This document shows, one piece after another, positions 28,364 through 37,638 of a stretch of DNA of 64,000 nt; position 1 is the first letter of the stretch; each line of letters begins with the position of its first letter. The stretch lies in the NCBI GenBank assembly GCA_944332475.1, contig CALVKA010000005.1:1-64000 (forward strand), read 5' to 3'. The position numbers and the translations under genes are program-made. The stretch is from an uncultured Bacilli bacterium (GTDB lineage: Bacteria > Bacillota_I > Bacilli_A > RF39 > UBA660). The notes beneath the pieces were generated by a model that was not told the origin of the DNA, ran no database searches, and saw only the letters and a list, made by a program, of their open reading frames with translations.

Positions 28364-29415
28364 ACATATTCACAAAGGTTAATCTTAGGAAAATAATAAG
28401 CTAAAATATTAGCATAACTACATCCATTTTCAGCTAATTGACAAGCTCCCCATAGACTAAGGCCTAGAAAGTCACCCCATCCCTTTGTAATAATAGAAAC
28501 ACTATGATTATTTAAAATAATAGACAAGTATTGAGATTTCAAATGCAATAAATTCATAAATTTTTTTCCATCGATATCATGCCCTGCGATAGAAAGTTTT
28601 AAAACCTTCCCATAAGGAGATATTTCTTGAATTTGAAAAGTGCTATCTTTCGTAATAGTAAAATGGAAAACTTTACTTAACAGATCATAAGAAAAAGAAA
28701 TGGTATCAACATAGAAAGGAGCAGACGCATCCCATAAACTAGGAACTGAAGAAAGATAAGGGTATCTAACATCCTCTAATGTTTGACCAAAGTTTGAAAT
28801 ATGAATAAATGGTAAAATAAAGTCATCCTGATAAGTAGCAAATACTCCATTTGTTTGTCTAATTGCTTCTTGCAAAGTGGCAACAATCATATCATAATCA
28901 GGAGCAAAAGCAATTTTATAATAATCTATAGGTTTATAAATAAAGAAATCATTAACGGCAGAAATAGCCTGATAAGCTTTCATTTGTTTATAAGCATAAG
29001 TGCGGTATAGAATGGTCATAGCTTTTAATACTTCAATGGGTAAATTAGGAACCATATTCGTTGCAAGAGCTCCTAGTAAAAATTCTTGTAAAGAAATTTC
29101 AATCACAGAGTGATCCTCTAATTCAAGAGTAACCATATATTCCAAATCATCAAAAGGATTGGTATTTATTTTTTGTTTGATTTCCTCTTCCTTAGATATT
29201 TCAAATGCTTTTACAATAATCCCATCAATAACTAAATAAACTTTTTTACCATCAAATTGAATCCCATTATTCTTAATAAAATTATTAGTACGACGCTTCA
29301 ATTCCGAATCATCTGATTGATTAGTTAATTCTTTTGAAAATTCGTAATTCATAGTCAAATATAAATATAAGATATTTTCTATCCCATTATTTTTAATTTC
29401 ATATCTATAAAACAT
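28345..29415 (-). CDS. SpoIID/LytB-like protein with altered active site
   Basis: 356 aa. The SpoIID domain is clear: EISLQEFLLGALATNM (about 106-121), KAMTILYRTYAYK, and the C-terminal GWGDFLGLSLWGACQLAENG and YYFPKINL. SpoIID is a lytic transglycosylase whose catalytic Glu lies in the AAEMP motif. Here that position is Asn120 (LATNM), and the GHGVGMSQ motif reads GDFLGLSL, so the His is Asp315. No clear signal peptide. It is probably a catalytically dead or re-purposed member. Alone on the minus strand between essC and a phospholipase-like gene. Confidence 0.8.
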   Translation of the reverse strand: MFYRYEIKNNGIENILYLYLTMNYEFSKELTNQSDDSELKRRTNNFIKNNGIQFDGKKVYLVIDGIIVKAFEISKEEEIKQKINTNPFDDLEYMVTLELEDHSVIEISLQEFLLGALATNMVPNLPIEVLKAMTILYRTYAYKQMKAYQAISAVNDFFIYKPIDYYKIAFAPDYDMIVATLQEAIRQTNGVFATYQDDFILPFIHISNFGQTLEDVRYPYLSSVPSLWDASAPFYVDTISFSYDLLSKVFHFTITKDSTFQIQEISPYGKVLKLSIAGHDIDGKKFMNLLHLKSQYLSIILNNHSVSIITKGWGDFLGLSLWGACQLAENGCSYANILAYYFPKINLCEYVKELSH

Positions 29416-29474
29416 ATCTACTCACCTAAAATTAGTATGAGACGAAAAAAAACAATCTATACAAAAAGTATATA

Positions 29475-29512
29475 AAAAGAACTAAAATTCAAAATATTTT
29501 AGTTCTTTTTTT
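29475..29512. terminator. Terminator between SpoIID-like and phospholipase-like genes
   Basis: AAAAAGAACTAAAAT / ATTTTAGTTCTTTTT, a 15-bp palindrome with A and T flanks. It covers the stop codon of the minus-strand 29482 gene. Confidence 0.8.
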
Positions 29513-30453
29513 TCATTACAATCCAGTCCAGTAATATAACTTAAATTAGTATATACTTTAGTCAAATCTATTTCTTTTCCATTTAAATAAGCAAAAGTGT
29601 CCTCAATAATCTTTTTTGATAACTTAAGTGACTTTTTATATAAATCATAAAAGGATTCTCTACTCGTTATCGAATAGGTCGTAGGATTTCTCCAAATATG
29701 ATGATCAAAGTTCAAAAAATCAAAAGGCACATTTAAAGGATAATGATAACTGATTGCTTCAAAGCGAAAACATTGCTTGGTAGTAAAGGTATCAGCCAAT
29801 TTATAAAAAAACTTTTTAATACCATATGAATCCTGTCGAAAAAAACGTAGAGCAAATCGCATATCATTAAGTGACTCATAATATTTTTTACTCATATTAG
29901 AAATAGAAAAAACTTGTTGAAACGTATAATCAATAGCGCCATTTAATTCATTAGAAAATTTCGTTAAATCAAAACAAAATTGGCTCATAGGAAACTGATA
30001 AGGATTATGTTTTTCTCTTTTTAAAATCAAATAATTATCTAAGTAAGTTTCCATAAATAAATGTAGATTATTATATTGATAAGTATTAGGATTATGCTTA
30101 TCAAATTTACCAGTTTTATAAAAAACATAAGGATGAACAGTAGAATCCAAAACATAATGACTAATAAAACCACATAAGAAAGAACAAGTATCAATGTCTT
30201 TTTCTAAATGATTCTTCTTAATATATTCAATTAAAGTAATAAAAAACTGCCTAGTGTTAGTAGTATGAAAAACACGTTGAAATTGACGAAGATGATGGCT
30301 ATTTTTCAAAGAAAATAATCGATAAAAAATAAAAGAATCTGTACTTTGGCCAAACATTCTAAGCCTAGGGACAGAAAGTGCATTTTTAATAGATGCAGGC
30401 AGAGTATCATAAACATCACGTGCAAAATAAGCATGAGTAACACTAGCTGGCAT
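29482..30453 (-). CDS. Zinc-dependent phospholipase C-like protein
   Basis: 323 aa, zinc-dependent PLC / S1-P1 fold. It starts MPASVTHAYFARDVY, whose His is a typical first ligand, followed by GQSTDSFIFY and CGFISHYVLDSTVHPYVFY with His-x3-Asp and a later His: the family core. No signal peptide is apparent, so it is probably cytoplasmic, as in many Firmicute homologues of unknown role. AAGGAGG precedes the start on the minus strand. Confidence 0.8.
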   Translation of the reverse strand: MPASVTHAYFARDVYDTLPASIKNALSVPRLRMFGQSTDSFIFYRLFSLKNSHHLRQFQRVFHTTNTRQFFITLIEYIKKNHLEKDIDTCSFLCGFISHYVLDSTVHPYVFYKTGKFDKHNPNTYQYNNLHLFMETYLDNYLILKREKHNPYQFPMSQFCFDLTKFSNELNGAIDYTFQQVFSISNMSKKYYESLNDMRFALRFFRQDSYGIKKFFYKLADTFTTKQCFRFEAISYHYPLNVPFDFLNFDHHIWRNPTTYSITSRESFYDLYKKSLKLSKKIIEDTFAYLNGKEIDLTKVYTNLSYITGLDCNEKKELKYFEF

Positions 30454-30559
30454 ACAAATCCTCCTTACAGCATAATTAATCTTATTATAGCATATAAATT
30501 CACAAAAATTTCATACTTTTCAATAGAGAATATGGTATAATCAATAATAGGTGAGATTT

Positions 30560-31510
30560 ATGATAGAAAAGCAGTTTAAAAATCTGGATGAACAAATAGA
30601 AATATTTAAACACAAAGGATTAATAGTACAAGATGAAAAGTATGCTAAGCAAGTGTTACTAAGAGAAAATTACTTTTTTCTAAATGGGTACCGACATCTA
30701 TTCTATAAGTCAGAGACAGAAAAAGTGTTCATCAAGGGAGCAACGTTTGAAGAATTATATAGCTTGTTCATATTTGATCGTTCTTTCCGCAATGTTATTT
30801 TTAAATACCTATTAGTTATTGAAAATAACTTAAAATCAATTACCTCATATCAATTATCAAAAAAATATGGGTATCGTGAAAAAGATTATTTAAGAGCAAA
30901 AAACTTCACTCATGATCCTGCAAGACAACGCCAGGTAAATGACTTGTTGAAAAAAATGAAACGCCAAATAAGAGTGAATGGTAGTCAACACTCTGCTACA
31001 CTACATTATGTATCTAATTACGGCTATATTCCTTTATGGATTTTAGTAAAAGTGTTGTCATTCGGAATCGTCAGTGAAATGTTTTCTATCCTAAAGCCAG
31101 AGGACCAAATTGAAATAGGAAATATCTATAATGTAAAAGTAGATGATCTTTTGGTATACTTACCAATACTTGCCAATTATAGAAATTTATGTGCTCATGA
31201 AGATATTCTTTATGAAAATAGAACTCAAAAACAAATTGACGACACCATATATCATCAATTATTAGATATACCAAAAGAAAACGGAGAATATATATATGGT
31301 AAGTGTGATTTGTTTGCCCTATTAATCATAATGCGTCAAATGCTATTAACAGAAGACTTTAAAAATATGATTATAGAATTAGACAATGTAGTTCAAACGT
31401 TAAATTATAATTTGACATCTATTAAAATAGAAAAAGTATTACATAGAATGGGATTCCCAGAAAATTGGAAGGATTTAGCAGGAATTGAAAGGAGTGTAGA
31501 TAACGAGTGA
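30560..31510 (+). CDS. Abi_2 (AbiD/AbiF-like) HEPN protein
   Basis: 316 aa from ATG 30560; an upstream GTG at 30551 is part of the AGGTGA ribosome binding site. Features of Abi_2 proteins: KHKGLIVQDEKYAKQVLLREN, YFFLNGYRHLFY, FDRSFRNVIFKYLLVIENNLKS, and the HEPN RNase motif R-x4-H in NYRNLCAHEDILY with NRT after it. Such proteins cause abortive infection in lactococci by cutting RNA. It overlaps the htrA start by four bases, so it shares an operon with a protease, which is not a usual defence partner. Confidence 0.85.
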   Translation: MIEKQFKNLDEQIEIFKHKGLIVQDEKYAKQVLLRENYFFLNGYRHLFYKSETEKVFIKGATFEELYSLFIFDRSFRNVIFKYLLVIENNLKSITSYQLSKKYGYREKDYLRAKNFTHDPARQRQVNDLLKKMKRQIRVNGSQHSATLHYVSNYGYIPLWILVKVLSFGIVSEMFSILKPEDQIEIGNIYNVKVDDLLVYLPILANYRNLCAHEDILYENRTQKQIDDTIYHQLLDIPKENGEYIYGKCDLFALLIIMRQMLLTEDFKNMIIELDNVVQTLNYNLTSIKIEKVLHRMGFPENWKDLAGIERSVDNE

Positions 31511-32619
31511 AAAAGAAAGAAAACTTAAAAAACATATTCTTAGTAGTATTTTCTGTTGTTATGGGTGGAGTTATTATGTTCGCCTTATTAAAATGGACAC
31601 CATTAATCAATGATGTATTAGGTAACAGTGGTGGAAATGTCGTAACAAGAAATGACACGCAAGTATATGAAAAAAATTCCTTAGCAGCAGCTGTAGACAA
31701 AATATATAATGCAGTAGCCATGGTCTCTGCTTATCAAAATGATACCTTAATCTCAACTGGCTCTGCTTTTGTCTATAAGACAGACAATAATTATGGATAT
31801 TTACTAACTAACTATCATGTTGTAGAAGGAGCAGATAGCATCACATTAACAATGTCCGATGATACAGAAGCAGAAGCAACTGTTCTTGGTGGTGACGAAT
31901 ATCTAGATTTAGCAGTACTTAGAGTAGATAAAAGTAATGTATCAATGGTTGCTAATATAGGAAATAGTGAAGATATGAATTTGGGAGATACCGTATTTAC
32001 TGTTGGTACTCCAATGGGAGAAGAATATAGGGGTACAGTAACATCTGGTATCTTATCAGGAAAAGATCGTATGGTTTCTGTTAGTGTATCTAATAGCAAC
32101 AGCAACGATTGGGTAATGAGAGTATTACAATTTGATGCCTCAATTAACCCAGGTAACAGTGGAGGACCTCTACTGAACGCAAATGGTGAAGTAATTGGTA
32201 TTTGTTCATTAAAACTAGTAGATGACGAAATTGAAGGTATGGGATTTGCCATCCCAATTGAATATGCAATGAACCACATTGAATCTCTTGAAAAAGGAGA
32301 AGAAATCGAATGGCCTGTATTAGGAGTTTCAATGGTAAATGCAAATGATACGACAGGACTATACAGAAATGGTATTACAATTGATAGAAACATTACAGAA
32401 GGTGTTGTAGTAGTACAAGCAGAAAGAGGTTCTGGAGCAGCAGAAGCAGGTTTAACAACAGGCGATGTAATTACTGCAATCGATGGAGAAGAAGTAGCAG
32501 ATTCAGCTTATTTAAGATATGAATTGTATCAACATCAAGCCGGAGATACTATTAAAATTACCTATATTAGAGATGGCAAAGAAAATACAGTAGATGTAAC
32601 ATTAGGAGGAAGTAATTAA
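31507..32619 (+). CDS. htrA: HtrA/DegP-like membrane serine protease
   Basis: 370 aa, GTG start overlapping the previous stop (GTGA). One N-terminal transmembrane anchor (residues 9-28), then the S1C protease domain with His104 (TNYHVVEGA), Asp134 (YLDLAVLRV) and Ser218 (NPGNSGGPL), then one PDZ domain at about 275-365 (GAAEAGLTTGDVITAIDG). It acts outside the membrane on misfolded proteins. Layout matches Bacillus HtrA types with a single PDZ. Terminator follows. Confidence 0.95.
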   Translation: MKKKENLKNIFLVVFSVVMGGVIMFALLKWTPLINDVLGNSGGNVVTRNDTQVYEKNSLAAAVDKIYNAVAMVSAYQNDTLISTGSAFVYKTDNNYGYLLTNYHVVEGADSITLTMSDDTEAEATVLGGDEYLDLAVLRVDKSNVSMVANIGNSEDMNLGDTVFTVGTPMGEEYRGTVTSGILSGKDRMVSVSVSNSNSNDWVMRVLQFDASINPGNSGGPLLNANGEVIGICSLKLVDDEIEGMGFAIPIEYAMNHIESLEKGEEIEWPVLGVSMVNANDTTGLYRNGITIDRNITEGVVVVQAERGSGAAEAGLTTGDVITAIDGEEVADSAYLRYELYQHQAGDTIKITYIRDGKENTVDVTLGGSN

Positions 32620-32633
32620 TGCTTCCTTTTTCT
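32607..32633 (+). terminator. Terminator after htrA
   Basis: AGGAAG-TAATTAATG-CTTCCT stem with following T run, overlapping the htrA end. Confidence 0.75.
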
Positions 32634-32704
32634 TTTGTAGAAATGTTTTAAAACAAGACAAAATATGATATAATATATTGGTTTAAAAGAGAGGGAGTGT
32701 TATT

Positions 32705-33646
32705 ATGTTAAAAATATATAAAACTAGCGCAGTAGAAAAGAAAATAAAAAAAGTAAAAAAAATGACTGCTGATTGTTGGATAGATTTAATTGTTCCGACA
32801 ACAGATGAAATTGAAAAAGTTGCCAATAGAACAGGCGTAGAAAAAGAATTGATTATGAAACTGCTTGATACAGAAGAATTACCCAGAGTAGAACAAGAAG
32901 AAAATGCCACACTAATCGTCATTGATATTCCCTATCTAGAAAGTGAAGGAGAACATAAATATAAAACATACCCATTAGGTATTATCATTACAAACAATAA
33001 CTATATCATAACAGTATCCGTAAAGAAAACAATGTTACTAAACGATTTTAAACGAAGTCGAGTAAAAGATTTTAGAACCGCAAAAAAAACAAGGTTTTTA
33101 ATCCAAATCTTATTAAAAAGCGCAACTAGCTACTTAAAAGCCTTAAAAGAAATTAATCATGATATTGAAGAAAAAGAAAAAGTGTTAAAAAAATCAACCG
33201 AAAATAAAGATTTAGTAGAATTATTAGAAATAGAAAAAACACTAGTTTATTTTATGACATCATTAAAAGCCAATGATGCAGTATTAGAAAAATTAGCCAA
33301 GGGAATCATTCTTCCTTTATATGAGGGTGATTTAGACTTATTAGAAGATACAATTATTGAAAACAAACAAGCAATTGAGATGAGTGGAATATATAGAGAC
33401 ATTCTATCTTCTGTAACAGATACCTATGCAACTATCATCTCAAACAATTTAAATATTGCCATGAAATTTTTAGCAGCCGCAACAATTGTATTATCCATTC
33501 CAACCATGATCTCTTCATTCTTAGGAATGAATGTTCCACTAGGAGCAATTGGAAGTATTAGTAATGCCTTTATTATTATTCTGTTAATAGCAGTAATCGT
33601 ATCATGTATCGTCGCAATTTTATTAAAAAAGAAAAACATGTTATAA
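32705..33646 (+). CDS. CorA-family Mg2+/divalent cation channel
   Basis: 313 aa. A soluble N-terminal domain with a long helix (LKALKEINHDIEEKEKVL) ends in two C-terminal transmembrane helices; the GMN signature is present in SFLGMNVPLG at the end of the first. It forms a pentameric Mg2+ channel in the family. No M-box or other riboswitch seen upstream; only GAGGG site and a TATAAT at about 32669. Confidence 0.93.
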   Translation: MLKIYKTSAVEKKIKKVKKMTADCWIDLIVPTTDEIEKVANRTGVEKELIMKLLDTEELPRVEQEENATLIVIDIPYLESEGEHKYKTYPLGIIITNNNYIITVSVKKTMLLNDFKRSRVKDFRTAKKTRFLIQILLKSATSYLKALKEINHDIEEKEKVLKKSTENKDLVELLEIEKTLVYFMTSLKANDAVLEKLAKGIILPLYEGDLDLLEDTIIENKQAIEMSGIYRDILSSVTDTYATIISNNLNIAMKFLAAATIVLSIPTMISSFLGMNVPLGAIGSISNAFIIILLIAVIVSCIVAILLKKKNML

Positions 33647-33748
33647 AAATATAATGTGTTTTTTTGTGTAAAATTGGAAATAATAGTAACAGAAATATTG
33701 ACTTAAAGTAAGGTATAAGTATTAAAATAAAAATAGGAGGAATGTGAT

Positions 33749-34480
33749 ATGATACAAGTAAAAAATGTAACAAAAACATTTAATGAGACCAATAAAGCGG
33801 TAGATAACATTTCTTTTGAAGTAAAGCCAGGAGAAATTGTTGGATTTATTGGGCCAAATGGAAGTGGAAAGACAACTACACTAAAACTTTTGACAGGTAT
33901 TTATCAAAAAGATAGCGGAGATATTAAAGTAGCAGGATATGATATTGATAAAGAACCATTAGAAGCAAAAAAGAATATAGGATATATTTCTGATAGCCCG
34001 GATATGTTTTTAAGATTAAAAGGTATTGAATTTTTAAACTTAATTGCAGACATTTATGAGGTTGGTACAGAAAAAAGAAAAGAAAGAATTAAAAAATTAA
34101 CAAAAGCCTTTGGCCTAGAAGATATATTAGATTCAGAAATGATTAGTTATTCTCATGGAATGCGTCAAAAAATGATGGTAATAGCAGCACTAATACATGA
34201 ACCAGACGTATGGATCTTAGACGAACCATTAATTGGGCTAGATCCAGAATCTGCTCATCAATTAAAAGAAATGATGAAAGAGCATGCTAAAAAAGGGCAT
34301 ACGGTTCTATTCTCTACCCATGTATTAGAAGTAGCAGAAAAACTTTGTGATAGAATAATCATTATCAAAGAAGGAAAAATTATTTATCAAGGAACACTAA
34401 AAGAGCTAAAGAAGCAATACACAAAGAAAGACTTAGAAGAAATTTTCTTAAGGATGGTTCAAGATGAACACGTACATTAA
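33749..34480 (+). CDS. ABC transporter ATP-binding protein
   Basis: 243 aa ABC ATPase: Walker A GPNGSGKTT (31-39), Q-loop region YISDSPDMFLRLKG, signature YSHGMRQKMM, Walker B WILDEPLIGLDP and H-loop FSTHVLE all intact. The YSHGMRQK signature is common in exporter ATPases such as EcsA/YthP types. It overlaps the permease gene by 17 bases, so the two are one transporter. Substrate unknown. Confidence 0.93.
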   Translation: MIQVKNVTKTFNETNKAVDNISFEVKPGEIVGFIGPNGSGKTTTLKLLTGIYQKDSGDIKVAGYDIDKEPLEAKKNIGYISDSPDMFLRLKGIEFLNLIADIYEVGTEKRKERIKKLTKAFGLEDILDSEMISYSHGMRQKMMVIAALIHEPDVWILDEPLIGLDPESAHQLKEMMKEHAKKGHTVLFSTHVLEVAEKLCDRIIIIKEGKIIYQGTLKELKKQYTKKDLEEIFLRMVQDEHVH

Positions 34481-36143
34481 ATTAGTAAAGACCTTCTTAC
34501 TATCAGGAGAGATGCCAAAATCAGAAAAGAAAAAACAAGTAAGATTTTATTTCACACTAGGTTTGATTGCTACTATATTCATTTTTATTCCATGTTTTAT
34601 TCTAATGGCCTTCTTAGTAGGTACAACAACAGCAGGTATTAGAGAAGAAATTGTATTAAACCCTATGTATCAAAGTAATATAGGAAATGGCTTATTATTG
34701 GCAATTCAGTTCATCTGCATATTTTCTATGATATTTGGATTTAATATTATTTTGAATACATTTTACTTTTCCGGAGATATTGAGCATGTACTACCCTTAC
34801 CAATAAAACCTAAAAAGTTAATATCTTCAAAATTTACAGCAGTATTAATTAGTGAAAGTGTAATGGAATTTTTATTCCTTTTAGCAGCCTTTATAGGATT
34901 TATGATTGTAAACGGTTTTAACATAATAACCATTATAATGAGTATCATTGGAGTATTTACTTTACCAATCTTACCCCTAGTGTATTGTGGAATAATTGCT
35001 TTAATTATTATGAGATTTACAAAATTAATTAAAAATAGAAATAATGGTTTAACCATCATCTTATTAGGAATTATTATCCTATTAGGAATCGTAGCAATTG
35101 GTTATTTGAACAATGATAATATTATTAATTTTGTATCTCAACTAGCAACAGGGAAAATAAAATTCTTAGATGTCATGAACTATATATTTCCAAGTACATA
35201 TTTCTTAGTAAACGCAATCGCAACCAATAGTATAGGTTCATTTATAATTTATCTATTAATTACTGCGTTTGCATATATTATATTTATGATGTTAGCAGAT
35301 AAATTATATATTCCAGGAGTAAAAAGAATTAGTAATAATGCCATTCATCGTAAAGAAAGTCTAACAACAGTTCTTTCTGCTACCAAGAAAGGAAATAAGA
35401 AATTATCTTATCTAAAAAAAGAATTAAAGTTATTAATGAGAACACCAGCCTTCTTTAGTAACTGCATTTTAAGTAATTTATTGTGGCCAATCATCATTAT
35501 TTTAATTTATCTAATTCAAGGACAAGATAATATTATTTTAGAATTTATCAATCATTATAAACAAGGAGAACAATTGGGATTAATAGTCATCTTTATATCT
35601 ATTTTTGCAATATCAGCCATTTTAACAACAGCTAATAGTATAGCATCTAGTTCTATATCAAGAGAAGGAAAACATTTTCCATTTATGAAATATATTCCAT
35701 TAGAGTATAAAACACAATTAAATATTAAAGCATTGGCATCCATTATCATCAGTTTCGGATTTAATTTTACTTATTTGTGTATTGTTTGTTATTTTATGAA
35801 TGCCCCATTTATAGATTTCATAATATTTACAATCATCTCATTATTATCATGCTTATTCTTCACATATTTAGGAATATATCTAGATACAATCAACCCAAAA
35901 TTGGTATGGGAAGATGAATTAAATGCCCTTAGAGGAAATGAAAATACATTCTTCTCTATGGCAATTTCTATGATTATTGCAGTTATAATAGGCGTAGGAA
36001 TTTACTATTTTGGCAAAATAGTACTTATTCCAATTACGATATTAAAAGTAATGTTAATCATTCTTTTAGCAATGGGAACCATTTTAATTTATTATAAAGT
36101 AATGAATAAAGGAATTAGAAATATAGAAGATATAGAAATATAA
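34464..36143 (+). CDS. ABC transporter permease, 559 aa
   Basis: Large polytopic membrane protein with about 12 hydrophobic segments, in two similar halves separated by a basic loop near residues 285-325. It resembles YthQ-type permeases found next to EcsA-like ATPases. There are no recognised substrate motifs. The start lies inside the ATPase gene (17-base overlap), with AGGATGGTTC upstream. A terminator follows. Confidence 0.85.
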   Translation: MNTYIKLVKTFLLSGEMPKSEKKKQVRFYFTLGLIATIFIFIPCFILMAFLVGTTTAGIREEIVLNPMYQSNIGNGLLLAIQFICIFSMIFGFNIILNTFYFSGDIEHVLPLPIKPKKLISSKFTAVLISESVMEFLFLLAAFIGFMIVNGFNIITIIMSIIGVFTLPILPLVYCGIIALIIMRFTKLIKNRNNGLTIILLGIIILLGIVAIGYLNNDNIINFVSQLATGKIKFLDVMNYIFPSTYFLVNAIATNSIGSFIIYLLITAFAYIIFMMLADKLYIPGVKRISNNAIHRKESLTTVLSATKKGNKKLSYLKKELKLLMRTPAFFSNCILSNLLWPIIIILIYLIQGQDNIILEFINHYKQGEQLGLIVIFISIFAISAILTTANSIASSSISREGKHFPFMKYIPLEYKTQLNIKALASIIISFGFNFTYLCIVCYFMNAPFIDFIIFTIISLLSCLFFTYLGIYLDTINPKLVWEDELNALRGNENTFFSMAISMIIAVIIGVGIYYFGKIVLIPITILKVMLIILLAMGTILIYYKVMNKGIRNIEDIEI

Positions 36144-36163
36144 AGCTCAAATGAGCTTTTTTT
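36142..36163 (+). terminator. Terminator after the ABC permease
   Basis: AAAGCTC-AAAT-GAGCTTT with T run. Confidence 0.8.
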
Positions 36164-36174
36164 AATAATCTTCT

Positions 36175-36229
36175 ATTGTATACTAACATAAACTTTGCTA
36201 AAATATAGTAGGTATAAATATACTACTAT
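36175..36229 (+). promoter_or_regulatory. Promoter with downstream operator-like palindrome (ccdA-tlpA)
   Basis: TTGTAT at 36175, an 18-base spacer and TAAAAT at 36199 form a possible promoter. Directly after it, 36205-36229 is a 25-base palindrome with arms ATAGTAGGTATA and TATACTACTAT (one-base bulge), ending just before the AGGAGG of the next gene. Its place over the start point suggests a repressor operator; the regulator is not identified. Confidence 0.5.
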
Positions 36230-36244
36230 ATAGGAGGTAAAAAT

Positions 36245-37465
36245 ATGAGCTTTTTAATACAATCAATAACCGTTTTATTAGAAGGTTTAATTTCTTTTTT
36301 TTCACCTTGTGTAATTCCATTGTTGCCACTATATATGGGATATCTAGCAGGTAATGCCAAAGAAAAAACAAAAGATGGAAAAATTATATATAAAAGAAAA
36401 AAGGTGTTCTTATATACTTTACTTTTCGTATTAGGTATATCAACATCATTTTTTATTCTAGGTTTATCATTTACGGCCATAGGTACTTTCTTTAAAAAAT
36501 ACAAGTCAATCATTGCTATTATTGGTGGAGTAATTATTATCATTTTAGGATTATTCCAATTAAAAATAATTAAGTTTAAGTTTTTACAAAAAGAAAGAAA
36601 ATTAAAAATAAATATCAATCCAAACAAAATGAATCCACTAGTTGCTTTCTTAATGGGCTTTTTATTTAGCTTTGCCTGGACTCCATGTGTAGGGCCAGCG
36701 CTATCCTCAGTTCTAATTATGGCAAGCAGTGCAGATAGTATGTTATTGGGAAATATGTTAGTACTAATTTATGCAATTGGATTTATCATTCCTTTTTTAA
36801 TACTTGGACTATTTACAGGAGAAGTATTAAACTTCTTGAAACAGAAACAGAATGTTCTAAATAAAATAGTAAAAATTGGAGGAATTCTATTAATTTTAGT
36901 AGGAAGTTACGTACTAATTACCAATATAGATTTTACTGTTTCTTCCACTAATCAACAAAATTGTGGTATAGACGAAGAGACAGGACTTGCGAGTTGCAAA
37001 GCAGGATCACCTTCTTCTAGTAGCACTAAAAAAAGTTATAGAGTTGAAAAATTCACCCTAAAAGATCAAAACGGTAAAACACACAATTGGAATGACTATA
37101 AGGATAAAGTGATATTATTACATTTTTGGTCTACAGATTGTGTAGCATGTAAAAATGAAATAAAAGAGTTAGAGAAACTATACAAACACTATAACAACAA
37201 TCGTGAAGATGTAATATTACTATCCGTTGTTTCTCCAAAACTAGAGCACAAAAGTACAAATAAAATAAAAAAAATAGTAGCCAATAGAGATATTTCATTT
37301 CCAGTTTTAATGGATGAAACAGGAGAATTTTTCTCAAAATTTGAAATTGTTTCTTACCCAAATACGTTCATTGTAAAAGACTCTGTTATAAAATTGACAA
37401 TTCCTGGAGCGAGTACCTACGATAAATTAACAGAATCTGTGGAAGAAATAAAAAATAAAGATTAA
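36245..37465 (+). CDS. CcdA-TlpA fusion: thiol reductant transport plus thioredoxin domain
   Basis: 406 aa. Residues 1-235 are a CcdA/DsbD-gamma type membrane domain with six helices; its two redox cysteines are Cys22 (SFFSPCVIP) and Cys148 (AWTPCVGP). After a Cys-containing linker (NCGIDEETGLASCK), residues 265-400 are a TlpA-like thioredoxin domain with Cys299-x-x-Cys302 (HFWSTDCVACK). The protein should pass electrons from the cytoplasm to extracellular thiols. The usual separate ccdA and resA/tlpA genes are joined here. The two linker Cys may form an extra redox step. Confidence 0.9.
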   Translation: MSFLIQSITVLLEGLISFFSPCVIPLLPLYMGYLAGNAKEKTKDGKIIYKRKKVFLYTLLFVLGISTSFFILGLSFTAIGTFFKKYKSIIAIIGGVIIIILGLFQLKIIKFKFLQKERKLKININPNKMNPLVAFLMGFLFSFAWTPCVGPALSSVLIMASSADSMLLGNMLVLIYAIGFIIPFLILGLFTGEVLNFLKQKQNVLNKIVKIGGILLILVGSYVLITNIDFTVSSTNQQNCGIDEETGLASCKAGSPSSSSTKKSYRVEKFTLKDQNGKTHNWNDYKDKVILLHFWSTDCVACKNEIKELEKLYKHYNNNREDVILLSVVSPKLEHKSTNKIKKIVANRDISFPVLMDETGEFFSKFEIVSYPNTFIVKDSVIKLTIPGASTYDKLTESVEEIKNKD

Positions 37466-37498
37466 AATATTCACAATATTTGTGGATATTTTCTTTTT
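37465..37498 (+). terminator. Terminator after the CcdA-TlpA gene
   Basis: AATATTCACA and TTGTGGATATT pair (one G-T) followed by TTTTC and T run. Confidence 0.65.
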
Positions 37499-37638
37499 AT
37501 AGAAAATAGGGTATAATAAGAACGAGAAATAAACTAGTAAAACTAAAATCATGTTCATATAGTATAGTATTATGAATATGGTCAAAAATATTGTTAAAAG
37601 AAAAAAATATTGATATGAATAAATAGAGGTGATGTAAG

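Noticed and set aside
31815-32393. 192-codon minus-strand open frame
   Set aside because: Antisense to htrA, Ser/Thr-rich artefact, no ribosome site.
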